Positions 44,735-55,723 of a stretch of 64,000 bases of DNA are shown in pieces. Position 1 is the stretch's first letter. Each line of letters starts with the position of its first letter. The stretch comes from Macrophomina tecta (Eukaryota > Ascomycota > Dothideomycetes > Botryosphaeriales > Botryosphaeriaceae). The notes below the pieces were generated by a model. The model saw nothing but the letters and a program-made list of their open reading frames with translations. It did not search any database and had not been told where the DNA came from. Where the stretch lies: NCBI GenBank assembly GCA_024180945.1, contig JAKSGN010000006.1, positions 1,054,001 to 1,118,000 on the forward strand, given 5' to 3'. Both the position numbers and the translations under genes were made by a program.

Positions 44735-45206
44735 ATGGTTGACTGCGACGCCCACCCCGATGACACGGCCTGCGAGAAGCCGGTCAGTGACGTGCTCAAA
44801 ACGGCTGTGCCCTGCGCCATCTTTGGAGTGTAAGCCTGAGGCCTGCCAGGCGAAGCTCTGCCGAGACTAACCTGAGTAAAGCATCTTCATCACCGCCAGC
44901 ATCATCTTCTACATCATCATGCGCAAACGCCGCATGGCTGAGCGCATCGCCGAGGAGAAGGCCCGTCAAAAGTACCGCGACATTGGCTTCGACGACGACG
45001 AGCCGCAGCAGAAACGCGGCAAGACATCCAACCCGTCTCCGGCTGGCGCGCCCCCCAAGAACACACGACAGAGCACCGGCCCCAACGAGTACCTCGCAAA
45101 TCCGAACATGTATCTACGCAACGAGGGCAGCACATATCAGTTATCTCAGATGCATCCGTCCCTGGATGGCCAGCAGAAACCGACCACGCAAAAGGAGTTT
45201 GTCTAG
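44735..45206 (+). CDS. Small single-pass membrane protein of unknown function
   Basis: Two exons, 44735-44829 and 44882-45206; the 52-nt intron has an ACTAAC branch site and the donor GTAAGC. The 139-aa product has a short N terminus with two Cys (VDCDAHPDDTACEK), one transmembrane helix (about residues 24-45, AIFGVIFITASIIFYIIM) and a strongly basic stop-transfer RKRRMAERIAEEKARQK. A polar Pro/Asn/Gln-rich tail of about 80 residues follows. The positive-inside rule puts the N terminus outside or in the lumen and the tail in the cytosol. There is no cleavable signal peptide. I do not recognise the family. The ATG has a near-ideal ACCACCATGG context. Confidence 0.75.
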
Positions 45207-45625
45207 CGCCTTCGTATAATGTTCATTACCACTTTCCCATTTCGGTCGGCCCGTTTTCCAGCGTTTTCCGTCGCTTTCCGCCGCTCTGCCGCACGCCTTC
45301 TCTTCAGCCATCTCCACCTCGTATATGAGGTTTTTTTTTTGTTGGACATCATGGACCATGCATATTCCCGGCGTTTTCCCTATTGCAGAAGACATATTCC
45401 TGTCTTCTTATCACTGTGTAACGATATCATTCGGGGCTTCCTTTCCATCTCCCAAGCTTCAGGTGGTACTCCACGCCTGCTCGAAGCTGATTACCACTCA
45501 TGCTCACCATCTTCATGAGCCCTTGTACTTCGTACTTTGACTGCCCTTCGACGTTCGCATCCGCCGGCTTCGTAATCACAGTTAGGCGTTCCTCATAGCA
45601 GCGGAGCGTCGTCACCTGTCGCACT
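45207..45625. other. Convergent 3' flanks
   Basis: 420 bp between the stop of the small membrane protein and the stop of the minus-strand LRR-like gene; a T10 run lies near 45331. No gene seen. Confidence 0.5.
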
Positions 45626-46785
45626 TTACGCCATGCTGCTTAGCAGTTGAAACACCCGGCTCCACTGTCCCTCGACGATATGTGTGCCTCGAAACTCCAG
45701 CTCCTCCACACTGCCGCATCTTCGGAGTAGGCTCACTAAGTCGTCTGTTCGTGTGGTGGTTCCTCGTAACGTCAGAGAACGGAGGTTTCGTGCTCGGACC
45801 GTACCCGTCATGTCGCCAGTGTGAAGTGCAACTCCGCAGAGCCTTCTCCAGGCTTCAACGTATCGTACGTCGAGGCCGGTCAACCCCACTGCGCACGAGA
45901 GCAGCTGCGCAAAATCCTTGGACCAAAAAGCCTCGGGCATCTCTTCTCCTTCGCCCTCTGGCCCCGGGCTTCCCGTCACAGTCTCTTTTGCCGTCTGCAG
46001 TGAACCCTGTGTCACGCCCACTGCCGAAGATTTCGTCGCCGACAGGACTGCTCCGAATTCTGTCTTCGGGATCTCCTTCAGCAGATCCCCAAACATTGCA
46101 GACAGAATGCTGCAACCTGATTGTTTCGGGTGGACTGGTATGCTGTCTATGACGGTTCCGGAGGGAACCATGGTCAGGAGTGCGATGGCGACATCGTGAT
46201 TTACCCTACGCCACAGGCGCTCCTTATCTGACATCGTGCGACCACAAACGTCCTCATCTCCTTACTCCACCAACAGTGAGGAGAGCGCCTTCGAAGCATG
46301 GAGTCGCTCCTTTTGGCCGCACTGCAGCTCGTGGCTTCTGAACAAACCCGCTTCGAGCAAGAGACTGTCCAGCCCCGCGAGTTCACGGAAAACGGCGGTC
46401 GGCTTGTCCAAATCCAGCCGCTTGTGTGCACCTGCTTCATATCTTGCTCCTGCGCCCGATAAACTGCCAGGGCCTTGTGCGCCCCCGCGGTTTCTACATC
46501 GCCGCACTGGATTGTCCCGTTACAATTCGGTCGTTCAGGATCCTCTTCACATTTATCCTGCTTTCTGGTCATGTTGGCGATGTTGCGAAGAGCGGGACTG
46601 TCCAAGAGGGCGTTTCCTAGCGCGGTATTCCAGGCTTTACGGCCGAGATACTGACGCGCAGCGACGGATTCTAGGCCTTCAAGGGGCTTGGAAGTGAGTT
46701 CGCAGATCCGACAACAGGGACGCTGGGAAGGCAAGCCATGTGGACTGTCGAGCGCCAAGGGCGGAAAGTGATGCAGGAACCCCAA
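45626..46785 (-). CDS. Probable LRR/F-box-type hypothetical protein, 5' end unresolved
   Basis: Three minus-strand segments join in frame over two short introns: up to 46524, then 46266-46473, then 45626-46205 (introns 46474-46523, 50 nt, donor GTAACG; and 46206-46265, 60 nt, donor GTAAGG). The middle segment contains AVFRELAGLDSLLLEAGLFRSHEL. The last segment ends with leucine-rich-repeat-like text (LRSLTLRGTTTRTDDLVSLLRRCGSVEELEFRG), the pattern seen at the C terminus of many fungal F-box/LRR proteins. The frame of the first segment opens at 46785 with TTG, and no good ATG was found, so a further 5' exon may exist or the gene may be decaying. The family is tentative; partner and role are unknown. 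Confidence 0.4.
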
Positions 46786-48003
46786 CTTCTTACGTGAGTG
46801 TTGGTGGCGGCTCCCGTTATTTATCAGTGTTGTTGAGTCGCAGTCAGGCAGCGGCTCGAAGGATCAGGAGGCTGAGCCGCGGATCTAGACAAGCGCAATA
46901 TTTATCTTTGACCCCACTTCCGCCGCTGGCTTGCGGATGGAGTCTTTGTACAACGTCAGTTTTGGGGACCGATATGCATGTGAACTTTTGATTATACTGC
47001 GTCATATGACTAATGTTCGCCGCTTCAAGCTCTTTTCACCTACAGTGTTCACATTGCCATCGAGTCAATGAGAGGCAGAGACCATGGCAGATGTTAATGG
47101 CTGCCACAACACGTGGGCAAGTCAAACCATAGACTCAAAAGAAGGGGGAAGGTATGGCTGACCAAAACGCAATTGACAACCGTAGCAGCACGAACCTCAC
47201 ACCCTGCGGGCATCGGCAGACACTCCCCATGTTGGCTTTTTTACACGCTCTACGACCCTAATAGCACCTCCACCACTTCTCCCTTCTACACTCGATACCC
47301 ACAACGGCACTCAGCACAGCCCACCACTAACCACAACAGTACTCTGGCAGTAACATCCGCCAAAATCAATAGCCCGCACGACCACCCTGGTTTCGCAGAC
47401 TTCCCCATCGAATGCAAGTATGGAGCAACCCCGACCAATATTACGCCTGCTCCGCCTGGCCCTGACACCCTTACATCCCCTTCCACGTCCTCAAACAAAC
47501 TTCGAGACGCTTCCTTCGGAGAGCGTCCAGGTGTACTGCGTGCGAGCCATCCTGCTTCCGAGGCCGCCGCCTCCTAATAACTAGCTGTTCTTGCAATTTC
47601 CTCATCACTTTATGAATTGGATATCTGGTGCTGCGGAACCCAATTTCGTTCGGAGCGCGATGTTTGCGCAGCGTGGTAGTTTCTTAGCTATCCCGATTTT
47701 CCGTTAGCCTGATAAAAATGGAGAGCTGGCCTCATCCACACTTTCATTTTTATATGACGTCCAGTGAAGCAAGAACTGCCGTGCAGGGGGGCGCCGTTGA
47801 CGGGAGAGACTTGGCAGATTCGGATGCTTGTCATAGCCGCGTGGCTGCTCTCCAGCATCATCCCAGGGCCATCGCGGAGGTCAGGGAATTACAAAATGTG
47901 GGGTAGGCACGGCGGTGTGGTCAACGCAGCCTTCGGCAGCTACGTATTCCGCCGTAGCCCCTCGCCGCAACCTTCCGTTGCTCCATCCCAGGTAAACCCC
48001 GCG
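46786..48003. other. Intergenic region, no gene seen
   Basis: 1.2 kb upstream of the C2H2 regulator. An open frame at 47113-47577 begins with GTG, contains no Met and shows no domain; it is not called. Confidence 0.5.
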
Positions 48004-50705
48004 ATGGCCATCAAGCAATGCAGCGCGTGCGAGCGCATCTTCACGAAAGCCGAGCATTTGAAAAGACACGAACGATCGCGTAAGTCTAACGAGAATGCTG
48101 CGAGTGCAATCAGATGCTGATACTCGGCAGACACGAGGGAGCGACCGTTTCAGTGCCGCCACTGCGGAAAGAGCTTCGGGCGAAGGTATAGGGTTCCAGC
48201 TGTTTTGATGCTCTGTCACTTACTCGACGATATACAGTGATGTCCTTCACCGCCACGTCAGAGGCCATGGACAAGCTTTTATCCATTCAAGCGGCGAAGA
48301 CAAGAGCATGCAATCGCTATCGGAAGCTCTGGAATCTACCCCGTTATTGGTTGCCTCTTTGAGCACGTCAAAGCCGTCGTCCCGTCCAGCCTGTGCATCC
48401 TCAGATCCTGCCGCAGCTCTCTCACCCCCAGTTGAGGTATCCCGGGCCGTTGACAACACGCTGAGTGCATCTCCCATGGTCAACAGTTGGAGTCTGGAAG
48501 GAGAAAATTCTCACCAGCAGTGCAATGGTCCGTTACACTATGATGCCGGCAGCATTGATGCAATTTCTGGACAGACAAATTCTTCCATGCTCCCTTGTTC
48601 AGAGCCGCTTTTGTCGTGGCAGCCGCTCGACTTTGACTGGAATATTGACATCCCTGGATTTACTAATAAGATCACCCCTCCTGGAAGCTCTGAGCCACCT
48701 TCATCACCCTCGACGCGCTTGATTAGGGTATCTCAGGATCGTTTTATGAAAGCACACCAAGCTTGGGGTGCCCGCTTTAAAGGGAGACCTGGTGATGCAT
48801 CAATCTGGAGACGCATAGCTGATTCGCCCGAATGCACCATGTTCTGGGCATCCGACTGTAAATCTACAATTTCACATTCGCGAAGAGTGAATAAGCCTTG
48901 CCGGGACCAGCTTTCGGGGACTTTCAATAACACGCTTGCAACGACGCATCTTTCCGACGATAATGCCTCTGGTCATCCTCATGTCGAATTCCCTTCGGCT
49001 GAGACTCTTGAATACGCTCTAGAGCAATATTTCGTCTACTTTCATGCGTCGCTTCCCTTCATACACATTCCTACATTCTCTGCTGAGTCAGCTCCAACTT
49101 CATTGTTGTTGGCCATGTGCCTCCTTGGGCTGATCATGCTACCCAACGGAAGCAGTTCCGATTTTCTTCATAGCGCATATGAGGTATCCCTCCGGATCCT
49201 AATGGAAGACTGCACGTCTTGCTGATCCCATTCAGGCACTTGCTCGTATCATTACTGTGGATCTCACTTCAATGTCTTTGATAAAAGAAAGGAACGAATC
49301 ACATTTGACGCTCATGGCGGCTTCTCTGCTTCTGCTACAAATAGCAGCATTGTTGGAGGTAAGTTGTGTGCTGATATTTCTATGTCGGTATGGGACTGAT
49401 TGCAGATTGACAGCACGACGGGCGAGTAACTCAAACATCCACATTGCGGACCATCGTCCTATCTGTAGGTGTTACCACTGGTTTCATTTATTGGGGCTTA
49501 CCACCTTCTTAGGTAGCAGAATCCCTAGGCCTACTCTCAGCTAATGAATATGACACTTTCGACACTCTATTGGAGCATATCCATGACAACGAAACCAGGT
49601 GGAAAGCGTGGACTCGACTTGAGAGCACTAGAAGGTAACCACGCTCGACAAAACACTGCCAATCCCGAAGCTGACCAGATGAAGACTGGCCATTGGGCTC
49701 TTGGAAATAGATGTGTGGTACTCTACCTACCTTGCCGAGTCCCCGGCCACAAGACTCGAAAACGTATCCGTCGCCAGTTCCTCAGACAATGCCCTATTTA
49801 ACGCCCAGTCTGCCGAAGAATGGCGGTCAATGTACCATGCCGCCAACGAAACTTCTCCAATCTCCCTGAACCCACTTGCAATCCCTCCCGCCGCAAGCAA
49901 CAAGAACACCATCTCCGCATTTCTCCTCCTCCTCGACCTCCATCAGAAAAGAACCCACCACCGCCTCAACCTCCCTCTCGCTTCTCCCGCCCCTCCCTAC
50001 CGTGCCTACATCACCGACGCCACAGCCCGCACCCTCGTCCCAACCCTTACCGCCCTCGGCACTTCCGCCACCACCGCCACCACAGCAACCCTCCTCCGCT
50101 ACCATGCCCTGCATATCCGCGCTCTTGCCCCCCTCCCCCTCCTATCCACCGCCGCCGGCCAGCACGGCCCTGCCCGCGCCGCAGACGCCCTACCATCCCT
50201 GCGAACCTGGGCGCGCACGCCCGCCGCGCGGCGCGCCATGCTGCACGCGAGCCAGATCTTCGCTGCGCTGCACGCGCGGCGGGTCGCGGAAGGGGTGGCG
50301 GCGAGCGCGGGGCTGTGGTGCTTCGAGGCGAGTCTGGCGCTGGGGCTCGGGATTTTGGGCATGAAGGAGGAGGACGAGAAGCAAGGGGCGGAGAGCGTCG
50401 TCGATGTGTTCGAGCCGGTGGATTGGGCGGCCGTGGGCGAGGCGGGGTACGATGGTGAGGATGGAGGGGAAGGAGGAGACGGTAGTGATTGTGCTGGTGG
50501 TGCGGCGGTGAGATTCATTAGGGAGGGAAGTGCGTTTCTGGCTGGTGGGACGGTGATTACGGGAGGCAGGATGGCGGCGAGGCGGTGTTTGATGCATTTT
50601 ACGACGCTGATGGACGGACTGGGCAGATGGAAGGTGGAGTCTCTGGCCGAGGTGTTGAGGGTGTTGAGTAGGGGACCGAGCGCGGACGAGGTTGAGGTCT
50701 GGTAG
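48004..50705 (+). CDS. C2H2 zinc-finger transcription factor with Fungal_trans domain
   Basis: Seven exons: 48004-48079, 48131-48185, 48238-49183, 49236-49358, 49414-49464, 49513-49634 and 49685-50705, giving 797 aa. Two N-terminal C2H2 fingers, each split by an intron: Cys6-Cys9-His22-His26 and Cys34-Cys37-His51-His55. The second finger has 13 rather than 12 residues between Cys and His. A Ser/Pro-rich linker follows, then the fungal-specific transcription factor region (LEYALEQYFVYFHASLPFIHIPTF, VTQTSTLRTIVLSV, ETRWKAWTRLESTRR). The fifth intron is ambiguous: GTAG repeats at both ends, so 49465-49512 and 49469-49516 yield the same protein. It is a nuclear DNA-binding regulator. The co-directional P450 starts 331 bp after its stop, so local regulation is plausible but unproven. 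Confidence 0.9.
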
Positions 50706-50932
50706 CGCTGTGTCGGATGTACCGGCCATTTATCACTTTGAACCCTTCATGACTAGGAGATTCCAGTTGCTGACAGTTGAGTTAGAGCCCCGTTCCCGTC
50801 ATGCAAGGCCCCACATGTACCTTTTGGGTGCCCGAGGATGGATGTGGGGCCCTGAGCGTGGCGGGGTTGTCGGACGCGGAGAACACCCACATCCTTATTG
50901 AGTCAGCAGAGTGAAATGCCCGGCATATGCGG

Positions 50933-50940
50933 ATATTTAA
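50933..50940 (+). promoter_or_regulatory. TATA-like element of P450 no. 2
   Basis: ATATTTAA lies 97 bases before ATG 51037. This position makes the upstream in-frame ATG 50959 nearly coincide with the expected transcription start, which favours 51037. Confidence 0.5.
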
Positions 50941-51036
50941 GCTCGAGTGAGTCTGTCCATGGAAGCTGCTCTCTTTCAAGAATATCTCCTCCTCTTCTTG
51001 ACTCCACTGTCGCCTCTTCTCTCAATAAGTTTCATC

Positions 51037-52805
51037 ATGTCTTCGCCATTGGAGATGTTCTATACTGAAATACCCCGCTTACTATTCCGCCTGGCTGCCT
51101 TGGCAACATTAGCTGTTGTATCAATTATCACGATTAACTACGTAAAAGTGCTCTTTCTGCGTCGGCAACTTCCCCCAGGTCCGTTCCCCCTACCCATCAT
51201 CGGCAACCACTACCGTATTCCACATCGGAAGCCGTGGATCAAATTTGAGGAATGGAGCCGCCAGTACGACAATCCAATGATCACCATCTGGCTTGGAAGC
51301 AAGCCCGTCATTGTCCTGAATGATGCGTGGACCGCCTCGGATCTGCTCGAGAAGCGCGCTGACATCTACTCATCACGGCCGCATTTCATGGCCATGGGAG
51401 ATTTGATCAACGCAACAACGACAAATCAGACAACACTTGTCTACGGTGACCGTTGGAGACTACACAGGAAGCTCACTGTAAGAATTGCATGCGCTTCTCT
51501 CCCAGAGACACGATGCACTGACGCGATATCCACAGCATTCGGTGGTCGGCACCCAAGCGGTCCGCAACTACCGCCCCTTCCAAAGCGACGAATCCAAGCT
51601 CCTGACCCACGACCTTCTCTCGGACCCGTCAGACTTCGTCATGTCGATCGAGCGCTACTCCGTCAGCACCGTCTCCATCATCGGCTGGGGCCGACGCATC
51701 TCCCGCAAGAGCGACTACGTCGCCCAGAAAGCGCTCGAAGGGATGGAAGTCGTCAACCTGGTCATCCCGGGCTACCTCCTCCTCGAATCTCTGCCCATCC
51801 TGACCAAGCTCCCCGCCTGGCTCTACCGTCTCCCCTCCATGATGCGCGCGCACTCGGCCGCGCAGTGGAAGTACTTCTACGCACTCAGCCAAGAATCCGC
51901 AAGCTCGACCACGAACGACAGCTTCTCGCGCACGCTCCTCGCGCTCCAGCAAGAACACGCCCTCTCGGACGTCGAAATCGCCGCACTGACGACCAACCTC
52001 GTCGGCGGCGGCGTCGACACGACCTCGTCCTCCATCCTCTCCGCCATCCTCGCCATGTGCGTCTTCCCGCGCGTCCAGCGCGCCGCGCAGGCCGAGCTCG
52101 ACGCCGTGATCGGCCACGCCCGCTCGCCGGCCTGGGCCGACGAGCCCGCCCTCCCCTACGTGCAAGCGCTGGCCAAGGAGATCCTGCGCTGGCGCACCGT
52201 CACCATCCTCGGCGGGATCCCGCACGCGCCCGTGCGCGACGACGTCTACCGCGGGTACCGCATCCCGGCCGGCACGCAGTTGACGTGCAACGTGTGGGCC
52301 ATCCACCGGCACCCGCGCGAGTTCCCCCAGCCCGACGAGGTGCGGCCGGAGCGGTACCTGGACGGGCTGAAGTTCGAGTATCCGAATGCGCGCGGGCACA
52401 ACGCGTTTGGGTGGGGCAGGCGGCAGTGCAGCGGGCAGCCGTTGGCGGAGCAGTCGCTGTTCATGGTGCTGGCGAGGCTGCTGTGGGCGTTTGACATCCG
52501 GCCGGGCGTGGATGAGAATGTAAGTGGATGCGCAGGGGAGACCGACTTAGCAGATTTAAGCTGACGGCAGTTGCCAGGGGAACGAAGTGAAGCTCGACGT
52601 CTTCGCGTACAGTGACAGTGAGAACATGCGTCCGCTGCCTTTCAAGGCGAGGTTTACGCCGCGGTCGGAGAAGATCAGGGAGCTGTTGGAGAAAGAGGCG
52701 GCCGAAGCGAAGGAGAGGCTGAGCGTCTATGATGGGGAGACGAAACTAACAGTGGAATCGGTTATGGCGGGCCAGACGCCTGAGAAGCCGCTTGAGGCGT
52801 TGTGA
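51037..52805 (+). CDS. Cytochrome P450 monooxygenase (OrdA/CYP64-like group)
   Basis: A microsomal P450 of the group that includes O-methylsterigmatocystin oxidoreductase-like enzymes. Exons are 51037-51477, 51536-52519 and 52578-52805, with introns of 58 nt each; the product is 550 aa. One membrane anchor (LAALATLAVVSIITINYVKVLFL) precedes the hinge LPPGPFPLPIIGN. Motifs: I-helix GGGVDTTSS, K-helix EILR, RPERYLDG and the haem loop FGWGRRQCSGQ. ATG 51037 is preferred because it leaves the anchor at the N terminus; an in-frame ATG at 50959 would add 26 hydrophobic residues. It follows the C2H2 regulator on the same strand. A T24 run lies just after the gene. The substrate is unknown. Confidence 0.93.
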
Positions 52806-53559
52806 GCATGCTCTGGCACCCTTCGCGCATGGGATGGTCGAATAGTCGTGAAGACGATCTTTTTTTTTTTTTTTTTTTTTTTTGGAGACTTCCGCGCTGC
52901 AGATACTCGCTGCATGAGTTTGCAAATATCAGCTCTCCATTATAGGAGTGGCATGTACCATTCCCTGACCATAAGTTTCCTGTATGTCCGACCACGTTCT
53001 CGAATTTAGTCTGCTTGTTGAGGCCTTTTGCTGCGTCAGATTGAACACTAGGTCTTCGATAGCATGAACGAAGGAACGATATAGAATAACGCTCGATGAC
53101 GGACAGTAGTTCCACGGTCATGCGATCTAATTTCGATCAGAATAGTTGCGCATGTGGGTTTCTGCATAGCGGAACATGGGCCATGTTAGTGCCTTGTAGA
53201 CCCCGCCAAGATCCTCGAAGGGTTGTTAATTTGCGTTAGCTTGAAATCCTGGTGGAATAGAGAACCAAGGTACGCCTGTAGTTGCAAGGCCAGTGCTCCG
53301 TTTAGTCTGCTGCCTATGCTGGGCAAGCAGGTGATGGGAACGAATGTATGACGTCGCAGTTTCGTTGGCACCTCAGGCTTTTGGCTTACCTGGCGAAGTC
53401 ACCGACATGAATATCACGCACCAGCATAAAGAGATTTGTAGCGCAGCCAATAACAATGTGGCCTTGAGGAAATGCTTTCATTAAAAGGAAATCATCAGCC
53501 GTGACCATACCGCCCGGGCGTTCGCGTCCGCATCATGACATGTCTCCTCCCACACCTAT
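52806..53559. other. Convergent 3' flanks with T24 run
   Basis: A T24 run at 52860-52883 follows the P450 stop. No gene was seen between it and the stop of the minus-strand small protein. Confidence 0.55.
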
Positions 53560-53929
53560 CTACGAGCCGTACTTCTTGTCCTTATCGGCAATGGGGAAGT
53601 CGGAGCCGGTAGTGGCCTTGTACTTGGAGCGGATGAAGTCGGAAATCTGCTCGTCCTTGGCTTGCTCGATGGCGCTCTCGTTGTCCTGGGGGCCCTGACC
53701 GAGGAACTTCTGCACGAAGTCGACGCCTGATGGCGGGGTCAGTCACATCAACAGGTGGAGGACTGGCGCAGAACTCACCTTTGTCGAGCGCGTCCTCGTT
53801 CTTCTCGCTCTCCCTTCCGCCGCCAGCCATGCCGTTAAGCTTGTCCATGAAGCCGCCGCTGGATTTCTGCTCCTGCTCGGGCTTCTTGTCCTCTGAAGAG
53901 CCGCCGGCGAGGTTCTTGACGAAGTCCAT
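53560..53929 (-). CDS. Small hydrophilic stress-type protein
   Basis: Two exons, 53779-53929 and 53560-53726 (intron 52 nt), encode 105 aa. The sequence is charged and Gly/Lys/Gln-rich: MDFVKNLAGG at the start, then GGFMDKLNGMAGGG, KNEDALDKGVDFVQKFLGQG, and a C terminus of SDFPIADKDKKYGS. This matches a widespread family of about 100-residue filamentous-fungal proteins with LDKGVD and DEQISDFIR blocks, often labelled DNA-damage-responsive or stress-induced without a defined biochemical role. Two amphipathic helices are likely (DFVKNL; the AIEQAKDEQISDFIRSKY region). There is no signal peptide or membrane segment. The start at 53929 is the only ATG that keeps the MDFVKNL motif. Confidence 0.8.
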
Positions 53930-54928
53930 GTCTTCGGATTATGTGCAGTGTTGGTGGAGTAGCCGAGGGGGACGCTGACAATGTAGGTGAGGGTTGTTTG
54001 GCGTTTGGAGAACGGTGCGGGGGCGGGGTTTGGCTGGCTCTTATCAGGATTGAGCAGGGTAGCACTTGGCGTAAGTACTGGTCGCGCCGGAGCCAAGCTT
54101 GTGACATCATGGCGCTTTTTCAGCCGGTTTCAGCAGTCGAGACCAACCAGGCTTTTCAGCTGCCATGGTCGCTCGAGAGTCAGTGACAACAAGATGATTC
54201 GACCCTCGCAGCGCTTGGCATCCGGTGTATACCATATCGCCATCAGCCCACTACCGGCCAATTACCCAGACGAGTAGCTGTGCCTTGCAAAAACCCTGTC
54301 GATCTGTTGTTATACAGCTGGTTTAAGCGATGCTCTGCAGATCGATGGGGCACAGCCACACCGATAGTGTGGGGCTTGAGGCCTGCCGCACTTTCGACCG
54401 CTCGCACTCTGTTGTACGAATCTCCGCTCCGCACAACGCGTCTGAAGGCGCCGACTCCTTGTCCGTCATCCACGCTCGACCTTCCTAGGCGCTCGCCGTC
54501 CCTCTTCTGGTAACGGCGACAGCAAAGCATCAGCAGAAAATGACAATAGACCGTTGAGGGGAGACTGCTGTTTGAAAGTGGGGCGGGTTGGAGGATGATT
54601 TGTAGGCTGTGCTGGTCGCTTTGCTCAGAGCACCTGAGCAATCGCTCAGCAGGCGCAGCTGAGGATTTAGGGCAGGGAGATGTGTCATATGCTTTTCTGC
54701 TTTTGTGATTGGCAGCGGACACTTCCATGTACAGGGGGAGCGTGTCAAGCACACGTGAAGTCACTTGGATACAATCTCCGTATTTACGGTGGCATTCTGC
54801 AACACTATCTCTCGAAGCAAATGACGAATGACAAAACCGAAGTAGCTACAAGGGGTGTTCTAAATCATAAAGCCCCTTTCGGCGATGCCCGGAATTTCTG
54901 CGGCGTTCAAGCGACACAAGCATTGCCC
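53930..54928. other. Intergenic region, no gene seen
   Basis: 1 kb containing the promoter of the small stress-type gene and the 3' flank of the NLP gene. A minus-strand open frame (54243-54764) has no domain. Confidence 0.5.
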
Positions 54929-55723
54929 CTACTCCACCCAAGCCTTGTCCAACTTCGGCTCCCAGTTCGCATCAATAAACGGCACATTTGCCTTCCCCCA
55001 GTTCGTCGTCGCCAGCGCATTCTTCGTCACATCGGGCATCGTCGCCCAATCCCACATCGGATACTCCTTCCCGGGGCTTGTCTTGAACTGCAACTCATGA
55101 TCCGTCGGGAAGTTTGTGAAGTACTCGACCTGCGGGTGCGTGCCATCGATGGTCTGCGGCGTCTTGGTCGTCGTGTAGCCGCTGTGGCTAGAGGCCGCGG
55201 CGCCGAGGAGGGTGGGGTTGGCTTTGTTGGCGTCGTCGAGCCACACGACGATGTGCTCCCAGTCGTGCCGGTGCCCGCCCGCGACATTGCCCGAGTTTGG
55301 CTGGTCCTTGGGCATGTACCACGCGTACATGATGGCATACCGACCGCGGTACGCGCCGCCACGCACGTACGTTTGGCCTTTGGTCTCGTCGCGGCAGCCG
55401 CCGGTTGAGCTGCCCGAGTCTTGGAGGCCGCCGCTGTGGATGGGTGGGTTAGCAAATTGGGGTTTGATGGATGGGGCGGCGGCGCGGGCCGAGGGGCCTT
55501 ACCTGACGTTGCCTTGGTCGTCGACGGCGGGGTATGGCTGGCAGCCATGGGCGATGTGCAGGTACGGCTCGAAAGTCTTGATGGCGGTGCCTTCGGCGCC
55601 GGTCCTGATGCTCTCAGCGTGCGGACTGAGGGAGTCGTGAGGCACGACCGCACGCTTTTCGAGTGGAGCTCCTGCGGCGCAGGTTGCCACTGCGAGGAGG
55701 GTCGTAAGAGTATGGAAGAGCAT
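54929..55723 (-). CDS. Necrosis- and ethylene-inducing-like protein (NLP, NPP1 family)
   Basis: A secreted effector of the NLP/NPP1 family; type 1 members bind plant sphingolipids and damage eudicot membranes, while others are non-cytotoxic and act as immune triggers. Exons are 55503-55723 and 54929-55433 (intron 69 nt), giving 241 aa. The signal peptide ends at about residue 18, followed by a Lys-Arg (LEKR) Kex2-type processing site. Two Cys, in HGCQ and in GGCRD, match the conserved type 1 disulfide. The heptapeptide GHRHDWE, the central family motif that coordinates the metal ion, is intact, as are AIMYAWYMPKD upstream and QVEYFTNFP downstream. The gene is complete with no lesions seen. 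Its presence suggests a plant-associated lifestyle, although NLPs also occur in saprotrophs. Confidence 0.95.

Noticed and set aside
47113..47577. 154-codon plus-strand open frame upstream of the C2H2 gene
   Set aside because: It starts with GTG and contains no Met; Thr/Ser/Pro-rich composition only.
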